A stretch of DNA of 64,000 nt from Diphasiastrum complanatum (GCA_029204225.1 CM055099.1:66741852-66805851); one strand, 5' to 3'. Shown: positions 56,101 through 63,000, counted from the first letter of the stretch. Notes: generated from the letters alone by a model not told the origin. Numbers and translations: made by a program.

Positions 56101-57954
56101 TTTCTGGAAAGCAGCGATGGATATGCAAATAACTTTCTTCCTGTCCAGCGCTAACCCTGCCTCTGATTCTGCTCTCAAAATCTGTTTACAAAGGAAGGAT
56201 TTGATACTGCAATTTCAGCGATGGACCTGCACTACTATATGCAGCTCAAGCTCTCTTACGTGTAGACCCTATAGAAGCATCCATGGATGGACTGCGTTTC
56301 ATCTCATCAACTTGATCCTCATTGCTATTCACCATGTTGACGGGTGCTTTCTCCCTACTATCCACTCCACATCCCCTGTCTCAAGCAAATTTGACAAAAT
56401 TCGTTGACATTGCCCTTGATAATGATGATCACAATAACGACATTTCATCCGTTTCATGCCTCCACTACTCCTTGCTTACCAGCTTCCCCACTGATCATGA
56501 CATGCTCCCACAAATTGGCCTTTGGCTTAGGCATCTTGAAAGTGATAAAATTGTGACATTAAGGCCTGAAAATTGTGCAAGAAGCCCAAAACCTGCAATT
56601 GTTCTTCGCGGGAAATGTGGCAAAGCAAATGGGGATGTGACTAGGTAGGCTGGGTTGCCTAGACGGTTGAAGATTGCCTCCAACTTGCACTGAATTCCGA
56701 TCAATGACCAGACAGAATTGATTGATTCTTTGAAGTGCCCTCAAAACCTGTCTTTTTGCGCACACTGCTTGTAGCACCTAAACCAGGCTTTGAAACTCTT
56801 ATCTGATGCTTCCAATGACTCAAACATAGTAAAAAATTCCCTCCTGCAAAGAGATCTTGGAAAACGATGGAGAGGAGGAGCGTGAAGGAGAGGAAGCATG
56901 TTCTTCTCCACGATGGACCACGAGTTAGTTAGGATTTATGGAGGCTGGCCCAAGCTGTACGTAGGTTATTTTTTAAGTAAAAGGGCCAAAAAAGAAAACA
57001 GCGTGCAATTATGATATCATAACCAATTGTGACAATATTTTATAGTGATGATTTCCTTTGACGTAGCCATAGCCGTAGTTCTAGTCAAATGGAATTACCC
57101 CATTCCATATGGCATTGGGGACGTATTTGTGTCAATTTTTTTCTTTGTGAAAGATTCTACATACACATGCTTGAAACTTTCTGCAGCCTATCGGTTCGTC
57201 CAGAGGTGGCGTAAGATAGATGCCCATGCTCTTTAAATCAAGTTGGTGATCAATACAGACAAAAAAATATAATTCTAGGAAAGGTTTACTCAGTCATTGA
57301 TGATTCTAAAGTGGTATCAGATTCAAATTTGAGTTGAATACTTCTTCTACAGTACAGAGTCCAATAAATTACTGCATAGCTTTGTTTCTTTTAGTTCCTG
57401 GACAGTTTTAGCTTTGCAGCATTTACACCTTGATATCGTTGACAACTGAATTGCAGACTCTTGTATTGCAAAATCCTGCAGTTCGAAAAAGGTTGGGGAT
57501 TACTTCAGAGCCGATCAAATTACCAGTCTTTGCAAAATCGTATGTCAAAGACAATAAGCCTTTGAAAGAGTTGAAATATGATGAGCTCGTCGTGGTATGT
57601 AAGTCTGCAGTACAATGATCTAGTTCTCTGATGAAGGTAGTTAGCTTGATGATTTATCAAGATAGCTTTGTTTTGTGTATTGTTGAATGGGATTGTAGTC
57701 CAGCTAAAAAGTTTTCTTGCCATTTTAGCTGGATATGAGTTTTGACATTTTGTAACAAGAGTGTGATCTCCATTATGAAAATTCTTCTTCCTTTATGACG
57801 AAGGAAATTGAGGCAGCAGCGCAATGTGGCAGTTATCATCATTGTGATATTTTGCATCATTTTCTCTTGATTTCTTAAGCCTTTTATTCCCCGTGCAGCT
57901 TGCAGCTGAACATGTGGCAAAGAGACAACATGGACGAGCGATAGAGCTTCTAAA
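19676..57954 (+). CDS. OXA2: OXA2-type mitochondrial insertase with TPR region (split gene, 3' end off the window)
   Basis: Ten exons join to 417 codons without a stop: 19676-20145, 25457-25563, 26978-27105, 27445-27516, 34511-34612, 34859-34924, 38111-38176, 50982-51029, 57457-57594 and 57899-57954. The product belongs to the Oxa1/YidC/Alb3/COX18 family, which inserts proteins into the inner mitochondrial membrane; plant OXA2 proteins add C-terminal TPRs and are tied to COX2 insertion and cytochrome c maturation. Seen here: an Arg-rich presequence; the insertase start ([17 protein letters not shown]); the helix with the invariant groove Arg ([10 protein letters not shown], Arg about residue 169); LPPP and an amphipathic linker; four more hydrophobic segments ending in LPQG-IFMYW; and a TPR-like [19 protein letters not shown] at the cut end. 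ATG 19676 has a good GCCATGG context and is the first in-frame ATG. Family is confident; OXA2 subgroup rests on the TPR start. Confidence 0.88.
20146..25456 (+). other. OXA2 intron 1 (5.3 kb)
   Basis: GT-AG intron. 20146-21350 shows nothing recognisable. 21350-22760 is AT-rich retroelement debris, listed separately. 22760-25456 has several short open frames (for example 23256-23567 and 24104-24328) with no domain I know; they are not conserved-looking and carry no splice logic with the insertase. Confidence 0.75.
21350..22760. repeat. Diverged copy of the 14-19 kb non-coding retroelement
   Basis: Collinear similarity with 15000-15900 is visible by eye: TAGTTCCAGATT, a CCTCTATTCC/TCTTATTC block, CTATGCAAC, CCTTTTAAA-GAAATT, AAAGTCAGT, GAGTGATAGAAA, GAGATACCA and GATGTCCCATAC-ATCAG occur in the same order. 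AACTAAGATTAGGTTGA near 21557 also recurs near 46000. No coding domain is present. Confidence 0.6.
25457..25563 (+). CDS. OXA2: OXA2 exon 2
   Basis: Acceptor AAACAG, donor AAAT|GTGAGC. It encodes [18 protein letters not shown] and the following [16 protein letters not shown]. This is the first core transmembrane helix with the conserved arginine and Pro of the family, then the start of the matrix hairpin. The last T joins TG of exon 3 to make Leu of the KLPPP motif. Confidence 0.9.
25564..26977 (+). other. OXA2 intron 2 (1.4 kb)
   Basis: GT-AG intron without a recognised repeat or gene. The frame 25326-25757 that crosses exon 2 reads on into it but loses insertase similarity at the donor site. 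Confidence 0.75.
26978..27105 (+). CDS. OXA2: OXA2 exon 3
   Basis: Acceptor GGCTGCAG, donor ACAT|GTGAGG, phase 0 at the end. It encodes [20 protein letters not shown] and [20 protein letters not shown]. The charged first half is the matrix loop (the C1 coiled-coil hairpin of YidC), and [11 protein letters not shown] opens the next membrane helix. Confidence 0.9.
27445..27516 (+). CDS. OXA2: OXA2 exon 4
   Basis: 24 codons, phase 0 at both ends, acceptor TTTGCAG, donor GACATG|GTAGGT. It reads [16 protein letters not shown] then PGFDM, the family's xPxFxxxxxAxRxM helix followed by the HPGFxxGG turn, completed by exon 5. Confidence 0.92.
28035..28365 (+). pseudogene. Coding-like segment of unknown origin in intron 4
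   Basis: Two overlapping plus-strand frames look protein-like. The first reads [19 protein letters not shown] and [13 protein letters not shown] and stops at a TGA near 28227. The second reads [19 protein letters not shown] and [18 protein letters not shown] and stops at a TAG near 28367. The join would need a frameshift or a splice. I do not recognise the protein; a transposon ORF or captured gene piece is possible, and chance cannot be ruled out. Confidence 0.25.
32340..32372. repeat. Short CT-rich microsatellite
   Basis: TTTCTTTC followed by about ten CT units, within intron 4. Confidence 0.85.
32805..33325. repeat. MITE-like repeat rich in GGAACG / CGTTCC
   Basis: Both ends carry GGAATGG and GGAACG words in opposite orientation (left TGGAATGGAATCGTTCCTAG; right CTAAGGAACGGAATGG, then GGAATGG), as in a non-autonomous DNA element with degenerate inverted ends. 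A 93-bp unit starting TCGTTCCTATCTGCC is tandemly duplicated inside (32935 and 33028). The same GGAAC/GTTCC style is seen at both ends of the hAT-like element at 39271-43314. No target duplication was resolved. Confidence 0.55.
33930..33960. repeat. Short CA-rich microsatellite
   Basis: ACACACACACAAACACAAAC-type tract of about 30 bp in intron 4. Confidence 0.8.
34511..34612 (+). CDS. OXA2: OXA2 exon 5
   Basis: 34 codons, phase 0, acceptor CTTGCAG, donor ATACAG|GTCCTT. It reads [16 protein letters not shown], then [16 protein letters not shown], matching the GGxxWFxDLTxPDP...LPLLxxxTxxxxxQ block of the family. Insertase membrane helix and intermembrane-space turn. Confidence 0.92.
34859..34924 (+). 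CDS. OXA2: OXA2 exon 6 (boundaries less certain)
   Basis: 22 open codons between acceptor GCTACAG and donor GAG|GTTATC, phase 0, reading [13 protein letters not shown] then FAVICLLGE. This place in the protein is a poorly conserved linker, so homology gives little support. Length and phase fit exactly between exons 5 and 7. The donor is weak, and reading stays open past it for about 100 more bases, so the 3' boundary may be elsewhere. Confidence 0.6.
34925..38110 (+). other. OXA2 intron 6 (3.2 kb)
   Basis: GT-AG intron with no recognised gene. A 34-bp unit (TAACAAACTTCTTT, then GATTGAAACAGTTTTA) is tandemly duplicated at about 37031-37098. The small open frames around 35219-36522 show no domain. 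Confidence 0.65.
37031..37098. repeat. 34-bp tandem duplication
   Basis: TAACAAACTTCTTT occurs at 37033 and 37067, each followed by ATTGAAACAGTTTTA after two variable bases. Confidence 0.85.
38111..38176 (+). CDS. OXA2: OXA2 exon 7
   Basis: 22 codons, phase 0, acceptor CATGCAG, donor CCTCAG|GTGACT. It reads [20 protein letters not shown] then PQ, the penultimate membrane helix ending at the LPQ of the family's xPQGxxxYW motif. Confidence 0.88.
38465..38469. other. 5-bp target duplication AGGTT (left)
   Basis: AGGTT directly before the left LTR's TGTTG; the same five bases follow the right LTR at 50528-50532. Confidence 0.8.
38470..38853 (-). repeat. 3' LTR of the intron 7 copia element
   Basis: It matches 50105-50527, sharing TATCTAGCATCATAACTATG, GAAAGTTAGCAAACACCA, CTCAAGCTCCTTGACCAA and AAATATGCATAA. 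Substitutions and a missing block near the right end show that the LTRs have been apart for a long time. Confidence 0.88.
38854..38864 (-). promoter_or_regulatory. Polypurine tract of the copia element
   Basis: TCCCCTCCCCC on the plus strand, so GGGGGAGGGGA on the element's sense strand, directly inside the 3' LTR. Confidence 0.75.
38885..39270 (-). pseudogene. Copia RNase H, C-terminal half
   Basis: Minus strand, starting at the insertion point: GSGAISW, one stop, [18 protein letters not shown], then [37 protein letters not shown] and the terminal [14 protein letters not shown]. These are the standard copia RNase H motifs, with the second catalytic Glu (EGEYRA) and the CDS/H-x-R-x-K-H region, where M-K-V-D-Q-H replaces the usual. 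The upstream half lies at 43324-43440, separated by a 4-kb DNA element. Confidence 0.88.
39262..39270. other. 9-bp flanking duplication CCTGAACCA (left)
   Basis: CCTGAACCA here and at 43315-43323. Removing 39271-43323 rejoins the copia RNase H frame exactly (LGSG then AISW). hAT elements make 8-bp and Mutator-like elements 9-bp duplications. Confidence 0.85.
39442..41040 (+). pseudogene. hAT transposase relic (main part)
   Basis: Several plus-strand frames together resemble a plant hAT/DUF659 transposase. 39442-39981 is a Ser/Pro/Gly-rich N-terminal stretch (179 codons) without a clear domain. Near 40130-40200 comes [12 protein letters not shown] then [11 protein letters not shown], the FRDMI...PPSR..L block. 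Near 40700-40890 comes the dimerisation region: [20 protein letters not shown], then in another frame WNWST and [16 protein letters not shown], the WST...IHTKRRNRL signature of hAT C-termini. 40990-41040 reads [18 protein letters not shown] and is cut by the LTR element. Stops and shifts make it non-functional. Confidence 0.72.
41042..41394 (-). pseudogene. Retrotransposon gag, truncated
   Basis: Starts at an ATG at 41394 with [18 protein letters not shown], then [37 protein letters not shown] and [14 protein letters not shown]. The W..RL.xYF...A...L...A..W...W..F pattern is that of Ty3-type Gag capsids. It is cut after about 115 codons at the hAT boundary. The reading frame itself is clean, suggesting a younger insertion than the elements around it. 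Confidence 0.65.
41855..42290. repeat. 79-bp tandem repeat in the leader, about 5.5 copies
   Basis: GTAGGGCGCTGGACAGCC-type unit starts lie at 41936, 42015, 42094, 42173 and 42252, exactly 79 bp apart. An older copy starts near 41855, about 81 bp before. Each unit ends with AAATCGACGAAAGTGA. The array lies between the primer site and gag. Confidence 0.95.
42303..42316 (-). promoter_or_regulatory. Met-tRNA primer-binding site, minus strand
   Basis: GGGCTCTGATACCA on the plus strand, complement of TGGTATCAGAGCCC, three bases from the LTR end. Confidence 0.88.
42320..42728 (-). repeat. 5' LTR of the truncated nested element
   Basis: On the minus strand it ends TTCATTCGCA three bases before the primer site, and contains a TATAAGTAGGG box (near 42470). 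The outer end is placed at the possible GGAGG duplication but does not start with the usual TG, so it may be trimmed. Confidence 0.55.
42727..43030 (+). pseudogene. hAT transposase C-terminus and 3' flank, with an 80-bp duplication
   Basis: An 80-bp unit (GAGGAGGAATCCCCATCTGA) occurs at 42727 and 42807. The second copy reads [14 protein letters not shown] and a stop, matching [15 protein letters not shown] and a stop in the relic at 52270-52700 (minus). The downstream non-coding sequence (ACTCATGTACTTGGCCATTG, ATTGATCATTC-CATGAGGCAT) also matches that copy, so 42727-43030 is the transposase tail and 3' UTR of the hAT element. Confidence 0.65.
43315..43323. other. 9-bp flanking duplication CCTGAACCA (right)
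   Basis: Right partner of 39262-39270. Confidence 0.85.
43324..44300 (-). pseudogene. Copia reverse transcriptase and N-terminal RNase H
   Basis: Minus strand. It opens at [20 protein letters not shown] (near 44290), followed by [34 protein letters not shown], the catalytic [10 protein letters not shown] (YVDD, near 43860) and [11 protein letters not shown]. The RNase H side follows with [35 protein letters not shown] and [15 protein letters not shown], ending at the hAT insertion. Several frameshifts and stops separate these blocks. This is the pol of the intron 7 copia element. Confidence 0.88.
44300..46270. repeat. Non-coding retroelement debris inside the copia element
   Basis: Coding similarity stops abruptly near 44300, where the integrase end should be. 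The stretch has a 78-bp duplication, an AT-rich body with TAACATCCTTCCCCTATAATT near 44900 (like 21440-21470), and CACTAAGATTAGGTTGA near 46000 shared with intron 1. It seems to be a third copy of the non-coding LTR-type repeat seen at 14-19 kb and 21-22.7 kb. Confidence 0.5.
44354..44509. repeat. 78-bp tandem duplication
   Basis: ACATATGGTGGATCAATTCA begins at 44354 and 44432; the two copies differ at about two positions, so the duplication is recent. As 78 is a multiple of three it keeps a frame open (a 26-residue repeat). Confidence 0.95.
46400..46786 (+). repeat. 5' LTR of a plus-strand copia half-element
   Basis: It ends with TTCTTCA directly before a Met-tRNA primer site. The left border is not resolved; a GTAGGTGAGTAGG-rich stretch lies at 46400-46445. 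The sequence differs from the LTRs of the surrounding minus-strand element, so it is another family. Confidence 0.55.
46787..46798 (+). promoter_or_regulatory. Met-tRNA primer-binding site
   Basis: TGGTATCAGAGC directly after CA. Confidence 0.85.
47672..48569 (+). pseudogene. Copia gag with CCHC zinc knuckle
   Basis: Starts at ATG 47672 ([20 protein letters not shown]), continues [20 protein letters not shown], then a broken middle, [20 protein letters not shown] and, in the last frame (48246-48569), a Lys/Gln-rich basic stretch with [14 protein letters not shown], a full CX2CX4HX4C nucleocapsid knuckle. At least two frameshifts and an early stop are present. It lies about 870 bp after the primer site, on the strand opposite to the copia element in which it sits. 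Confidence 0.82.
48570..48925 (+). pseudogene. Copia aspartic protease relic
   Basis: VDSGAT (48579-48596), the active-site motif, is followed at once by a TAG in place of the next residue, then HLT. Further on come KYVQLGDSS-like sequence in a shifted frame, [14 protein letters not shown], and [18 protein letters not shown] to the end at 48919. The motif order is right for a copia protease joined to the pre-integrase domain. Confidence 0.8.
48960..49650 (+). pseudogene. Copia integrase relic
   Basis: It reads KLGHHNF, then [14 protein letters not shown] (HHCC zinc domain), [25 protein letters not shown] (first catalytic Asp), [13 protein letters not shown] (second Asp), and [20 protein letters not shown] (catalytic Glu in VAE), ending near [13 protein letters not shown]. 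All three catalytic acids can be seen but a frameshift after RISSQGR and stops break it. No reverse transcriptase follows; the element ends near 49650. Confidence 0.83.
49651..50092 (-). other. Leader region of the intron 7 copia element, no gene
   Basis: Lies between the end of the plus-strand copia relic and the minus-strand primer site. No domain is visible on either strand. It probably holds the leader and perhaps the gag start of the minus-strand element, much decayed. Confidence 0.45.
50093..50104 (-). promoter_or_regulatory. Met-tRNA primer-binding site of the intron 7 copia element
   Basis: GCTCTAATACCA on the plus strand, i.e. TGGTATTAGAGC (one mismatch to the standard site), directly next to the LTR end CA. 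Confidence 0.82.
50105..50527 (-). repeat. 5' LTR of the intron 7 copia element
   Basis: Runs from TGTCAAAACC to TTCAACA on the plus strand, so TG...CA on both strands. It is the direct-repeat partner of 38470-38853 and is followed by the AGGTT duplication. Confidence 0.88.
50528..50532. other. 5-bp target duplication AGGTT (right)
   Basis: Partner of 38465-38469. OXA2 exon 8 begins 449 bp further on. Confidence 0.8.
50982..51029 (+). CDS. OXA2: OXA2 exon 8
   Basis: 16 codons, phase 0, acceptor TGATGCAG, donor GCACAG|GTAACC. It reads [16 protein letters not shown], the last transmembrane helix (family pattern G...YWxxNxxxSxxQ). It is the exon isolated by the 12.8-kb intron 7. Confidence 0.9.
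52270..52700 (-). pseudogene. hAT transposase C-terminal fragment
   Basis: On the minus strand it reads [20 protein letters not shown], a stop, then [20 protein letters not shown] and a final stop, followed by non-coding sequence. The acidic tail and the 3' flank match 42727-43030 on the opposite strand. It abuts the gypsy element near 52795. Confidence 0.5.
52795..53467 (-). pseudogene. Ty3/gypsy RT palm end and RNase H
   Basis: The minus-strand frame 53467-53057 begins [12 protein letters not shown] and holds the catalytic [12 protein letters not shown] (F-x-D-D), [17 protein letters not shown] and [19 protein letters not shown]. RNase H follows in other frames: [16 protein letters not shown] (first catalytic Asp), [10 protein letters not shown] and [20 protein letters not shown]. 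Similarity ends near 52795, so the integrase is missing. Stops separate the blocks. Confidence 0.9.
53464..53754 (-). pseudogene. Ty3/gypsy reverse transcriptase, N-terminal half
   Basis: Reads MCVDYR-like sequence in degraded form ([20 protein letters not shown]), then [40 protein letters not shown] (first catalytic Asp) and [24 protein letters not shown]. The domain is directly continued by the frame ending at 53057 after a small shift at 53464-53467. Confidence 0.9.
54051..54410 (-). pseudogene. Ty3/gypsy aspartic protease
   Basis: The frame reads [30 protein letters not shown] and then [20 protein letters not shown]. This is a retropepsin start with the active-site triad region V-D-x-G-A-T; here Asp replaces the usual Ser (DDGAT rather than DSGAT). 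It is 119 codons long and degraded at both ends. Confidence 0.82.
54480..55562 (-). pseudogene. Ty3/gypsy gag with zinc knuckle
   Basis: Gag starts at the ATG at about 55561 ([11 protein letters not shown]), shifts frame near 55530 into [16 protein letters not shown], and runs to 55013 with a coiled-coil stretch ([20 protein letters not shown]), a Ser/Pro linker and the capsid start [38 protein letters not shown]. The capsid continues, broken, to about 54700. Near 54500 it ends in [14 protein letters not shown], a CX2CX4HX4C knuckle. The order gag, protease, RT on one strand shows a single element truncated at its 3' side. Confidence 0.83.
57457..57594 (+). CDS. OXA2: OXA2 exon 9
   Basis: 46 codons, phase 0, acceptor AATTGCAG, donor CGTG|GTATGT. 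It reads [15 protein letters not shown], the end of the last helix and the conserved NPxVRxxLG tail of the insertase domain, then a Lys-rich matrix linker ([20 protein letters not shown]) leading to the TPR part. Confidence 0.9.
57899..57954 (+). CDS. OXA2: OXA2 exon 10 (start of TPR region)
   Basis: 56 bases, acceptor CCGTGCAG, donor CTAAA|GTGAGT, ending in phase 2. It reads [19 protein letters not shown], with the A.....xxG....AI..L spacing of a TPR helix pair. The next exon, which must start with one base of a Lys codon, was not found up to 64000 and should lie to the right. Confidence 0.82.
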
Positions 57955-59389
57955 GTGAGTTTATGTATTTTGTGTGCAGCCCAAATGAGTAGGTTTAGTT
58001 TCAGGGCTCCTGATATATAAGTTAATTGCTTTAATACTGCCTCCAGAAAAGGTTTTGAAAGCACACTTTGTGAACTTTATTTAATAATATAGCTGGAGGG
58101 ACACTATTATTGTAAAACTTGCTCTCTTGATGTAACCAAATTTTGATACGATCCCCTCATCTCCTTGTACTGATGATGATAGCTTTATCAATTTCTCAAC
58201 TTACTAGCCTATGTTCAGTTACAAGAAACCATACAAAAAAACACATAGGTCTTTCAACTGCAATACGTAGTTTGACACTGAATAGTAACTCAATGATAAA
58301 ACTGAAGTATATAAGCTGAAGCTGTTTAGTAATCTCAATCCACTCTTTGAATCCAAGAACTAGTCTAAAGAATCAATCAACTAATGATTAGGCCGGCCTA
58401 TTTATACTTTTTGAACATCCACAAGTTGGGATAGCACTGTACTACAACCAATAATATTAATGATAACTATTGCTAATGATTGCAGGGCTCCAAGGGTCCA
58501 AATCGTATGGTTTAAATGTCTAGTAATTAAAAGATAAGGCCAGTAAAAGAACATATGCACATGCAAATATACATAAAGCAGAATTAGCATGCACAAACAT
58601 TCTCTAACTAAGAAACTTAATGAATATCAAAGGCTGCCAGTAGTGTAGGCAGATCTCTAACAAAGATTTCCAATCACAAATAGAACATCCCTACAAACAG
58701 CACAAGACATCAAACTCATAATTGAGAAATGATAGATTCTTGTTTATATTGATTAGGCATTGATCTAGAAGGTTCTAAATTAGGGCACCCAATAGTAAAT
58801 TGCTTGTCTCAATCAATGAGAACAGAATGAGGAAGACTACCCAAATGAAACATTGCAAACAAAAATAGTCAAGCACATTGCTCAGTAGTAATGGTAGCAT
58901 GTCTAGTGACAATTAGTCGGAAGTCAATAAGACATCTCGATGTGAATTCAACTAATTCACTTACATAGATTCAGAATTAGATTGAATGTGGAGGCCTACA
59001 CCTAGACATTCAAATACTCCTAAATCATGGACAACTAACCATGTCAAAAGTCTTGCTTTTGAGCTAGTGTGATTTGTTTACTAACACTGTTGGTATTCTG
59101 TATTGCTTATAACTTGCAATCCATGGCAAATCTTGTGTAGATGGGTTTGTGCTCAGGATACAATGAAACTTTTGATTTGAGTTATATCCCAATTGGAAAT
59201 AAATTAGGTTACTTGGAGATTATCCTGAAAACTCAAAAGGAGTTGGATACTTAGCATAGGCCAAAAGTCAAAAGCTTTGCGTTATGAAGTTTTGGGAGAT
59301 CTTAAGTTATGGGTGATGTTATCTAGATGTGTCCTAGATCGATACTCAATCAAAGGATATTGAACTAAGATAATAGCTGGGCGTCTTAA
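57955..59389. other. OXA2 intron 10 (start), no gene seen
   Basis: Sequence after the exon 10 donor. I looked for a TPR exon beginning in phase 2 after an acceptor and found none that reads well; candidates near 58051 and 58487 give no TPR pattern. Confidence 0.5.
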
Positions 59390-59650
59390 AGCTGGGGGCC
59401 ATCCATTGAATATCTTCGATAAAAAATCGACCAACATTTTGATGGATTTCGTGGTACTAAGGACAAATAGACAGAATGATGCAATGTGGGTAGTGGTTGA
59501 CCGTACGTTTGTTCCAATAAAGTCCATTGCAAGACTTCTGGTCTAGCTCAAAAATTTGTCGCGTTTCTATTTAGGCTTTACAAAGTGATATTGTGAGTGA
59601 TCACGATCCAAAATTCACCAATCACTCTAGGGAAGCCATATTTGCTACAC
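59390..59650 (+). pseudogene. Ty3/gypsy integrase fragment
   Basis: Plus strand reads NILMDFVVLRTNRQNDAMWV VVDRTF, the ITMDFIxxLPxSxxGxDAIWVVVDRLT core of gypsy integrases with its first Asp. A shifted frame near 59590-59630 reads DIVSDHDPKFTNHSREAIF (second Asp). The part between is broken by stops. It ends against a (GA)n tract. Confidence 0.8.
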
Positions 59651-59653
59651 GAG

Positions 59654-59726
<73 letters not shown>
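59651..59726. repeat. (GA)n microsatellite
   Basis: About 38 GA units with one early GC break, directly at the end of the integrase scrap. Confidence 0.97.
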
Positions 59727-59730
<4 letters not shown>

Positions 59731-60039
59731 ATTAATGTCCTTGAATACCCTAAGGTACATAGGACTCGGAAAAAGTTACATGTCAAGTGTGCACATAGGA
59801 GCTTAAAGCTCAATCATCTATAAAACAACAACTGCTAATATAATGCTTGAAGCCTGAAGATGGCTGGCCCAGTTAGGGTCCGACAGCCTAGAATTGAATA
59901 GCATGATGCCTAATACCTATCAGCCTGCAAGAAGTGGTAAATGGTATGCTGTGAAGGTGTCACTGGGTGTGCCATGGACCACTGCCGTTGGGTAGACTGT
60001 CGGTGTCGTCGTTGCTGCCGTGTCCATCTGGGATGGGGC

Positions 60040-63000
60040 CTAATGGCTGATTGTCTCTTTGGCCGGTGATTCGTCCTCAATCTCATGCATAGAACACATG
60101 TTACAAAGCCGGTCCTCTCGTGGGGTGCCATTGTATCTGCCGGTCTCAATGGCCAACTGATGTGAAGAAACCTGAAACTGACCCATCTCTATCCGTAATC
60201 TGTGTGATATACTCCTCAGCAAGTAACCAGATAATATGGGGTAGCCAGTTGGATCAAGAGATAGAAAATGTGTACGATAGAAATCACTCTTGGTCCCCAA
60301 TGGACCTTGCCAGGTGATATGAAGATATGATCTGTAGAGGAGGCCTCTGATGTACTGATGAGTGCCCGCAGGTAGGTCAGTAATCTGGATACCCAATGTG
60401 GAGAGGAGACGACAAGCCTGAGAATACCACGAGAAAAGGTGTCCCTCTGAGTGTAGGCGCCGGGATGAGGATAGGGCTGCAACAACATAGTGTGTACCCT
60501 CGTCCTGAAGATCATCTAGCCTCTGTATAAAAGTCACAATATGGAATAAGGCCTCAATCTGAATGGGGGGGACCGCGAACTCCGCCAGTATAATCTGGCG
60601 TGGTACTGAGGGCTTAGCTCGTATCATACCGGAGAGCAAACGAATCTGGAGCCGGGAGATATATGTCCAATTAGTAGTTGTCAGGCCAGTACTCCATATC
60701 TCAGAAGCATACATAGCTGAGGGCACAACCATAGTGTCAAAGAGTCGGCACTTACTGGTCGCATCTTTGATGTGTGAAGTGAAGCAAAGTCTCTCCAAAT
60801 CTACCAGCGAGGCATAGCCCTTCCGTACCCGAGAAATAGCTGCATGTCTCATGTTGAACATGGGCCCCGAGAATAGTACCCCTAGATATGTATATGAATC
60901 AACAACCTCCAGTGGATGACCATCTTATAGAAGCTCTTGCCGCATCATGAAAGACCTAGAGGTGTTGAACACCATGACCTTAGTCTTGGCCACATTCACT
61001 GACAAACCCCACCGTGTGCAGAAAGAAAGAAGAGCGTCTAAGTGCCGTTACAAACCCTCTCTCGTCTGTGAAAGCAAAACCACATCATCAGCATACAGGA
61101 GGATAGCAATAATGAGGTCGCCCAATGTACATCCCTCCCCTCCATCTCTTTGTATAACATGCTCCAGCTCGTCAATGTAAAGACCAAAAAGTGTAGGAGA
61201 GAGTGGACATCCTTGTTTGACCCCAATAGTACTAACCACCTCTGGTGAAATAACTCCTGATAGTCGGACCCTGCCAACCACATGCCTGTACAATGCTACT
61301 ATTGCCTGTATAGTATCCTCCTGAAAGCCCCGATCGTGAAGTCTCTATATCAATAGATGCCTAGGCATAGAATCAAAGGCCTTGCAAAAATCCACAAAGC
61401 AACAGTATACACGTTTCCTCTTGGCCTTAGCCTCCTCAATAATGGACGTCAAAGTAAAGATATGATCCGATGTAGTATATTCCGGTCTGAAATCCGCCTG
61501 TGCAATGGCATAAAGTGATCTGGCATCCATCTCTGTACTAATCTCTGACTGTAGGATAGAACCATAGACTTTGGCGAAGAGGTGGTTGATCATAATGGTG
61601 TGGTAGTTGTCAACTTTCATGGGGTCCCCGCCTTTATGGATAGGGTGAATGAGGTTTGTGGACCATGGAGATGGAAAATCAGAGGTGACAGCTCGGTTGA
61701 AAAGAATGGAGAGGAAGGGTGAGAGGATGTCAGGAGCATACTTTAGAAGTTCAGCTTCTAGCTCATCAATGTCTTTGGCTTTATGGGAATGGAGTCGTGT
61801 GATGGCCTTCTCTATAATTTCGTTAGTAAATATGGCAGAAGTATCTGTGACACAAGAGGTGGGAAGAGGAGGGGTGTCTGGGATGGTGTACAGTGATGTG
61901 GCATATGTGACCCAAGTGCTGAGGTCTGTAATCTGTGGTGGAGGTGATCGTGGAAGGAACTTCTTCCTGAACGAACCTGATGAGGAACTGAAAAGGAGAT
62001 CCATCATTTTCTTACCTTGGTCAATCTCGTATGCAATTTTTTGTTTTTTGGTGGTTCTACGATAGACATGAGATATGGTTTTGGTCATGTGGGGAAAATG
62101 GGAGTGAGCATATATGAGGTTCTGATGGAGGTGGATGCACTCCTGGTCATACCAAGGATTATGGGGTCTATTACGTCTATGGTGCTTGGGCCGTGGGGAT
62201 GGAAAGGCAATGGAAGTGTAGTGTGGATGGTTTGGACAAGAAAGAGGGACTGCTCCTCTAAAGTATGCTCATGTGGAAAATAGGTAAGGAGATCAGAGAG
62301 GGCTTCTCTGTACAGTGTTATGTTATGTGGAGTGTAGCGGTAGGTGGTTTTCACTGTAGGGGTCGAAGAGAAAATATGTGTGATAGGGAGATGACCGATA
62401 GAGAGGGAGAGATACGAGTGATCAGAAAGAGTGGTGCGGTGTACAAAGAAGGATGAAATGGAGTAAAGGAGAGACGACGAACCCATGGAATAGTCAATGA
62501 CGCTATGTCCTCCACTATGTGGGAAGCAAGTGTAGTCACCAGAGCCTGGTAGCTGAAGAAGGCCATTATAAATGGCCAGTCCATGAGCCTCGCCCAACTG
62601 AAGTATCTGCTCCCCATATGCTGTAACTGGACCTGCTCCATCCGCCGATCGTCGTATAAGACGAAGATCATCGCCATCAAGTGCATGTATCCGCTGTGGA
62701 TCATCTGCTGCTTTGTGAAATTCTGTTTGCCTAGTCCTAGTCCTGGCATTGAAGTCTCCCACTAAAAGAATATATCCTCGATCTTCATATCTAATAATGT
62801 CTGCTGAAATATCCATGAAAGGTGAGTCTGCCTCTGGTGAAAGCTGATGTCTCTGGGGGGAAATAACAAATAGCCATGAATATGTCAGGGTCTAGCTCCA
62901 TCAACCTGCGATCCAACCTAATCCATATATAGCGAGCCTGCTCGTCAGTGTGTACTAGCTCGACCCATGGCTGGAGAAAGTCTCGAAATAAGCAAGCAAC

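Larger units (their letters stand above)
51030..57456 (+). other. OXA2 intron 8 (6.4 kb)
   Basis: GT-AG intron. 51030-52270 has no recognised gene, only short (CTAT)n/(GT)n tracts near 51525-51560 and A/T runs near 52075-52140. It then holds a hAT fragment (52270-52700) and a gypsy element (52795-55562). 55563-57456 shows no domain; part of it may be that element's 5' LTR, but no primer site was found. Confidence 0.7.

Noticed and set aside
57955-59389. Next TPR exon of the insertase within the window
   Set aside because: Acceptor-like sites near 58051 and 58487 were read in the required phase but give no TPR pattern.
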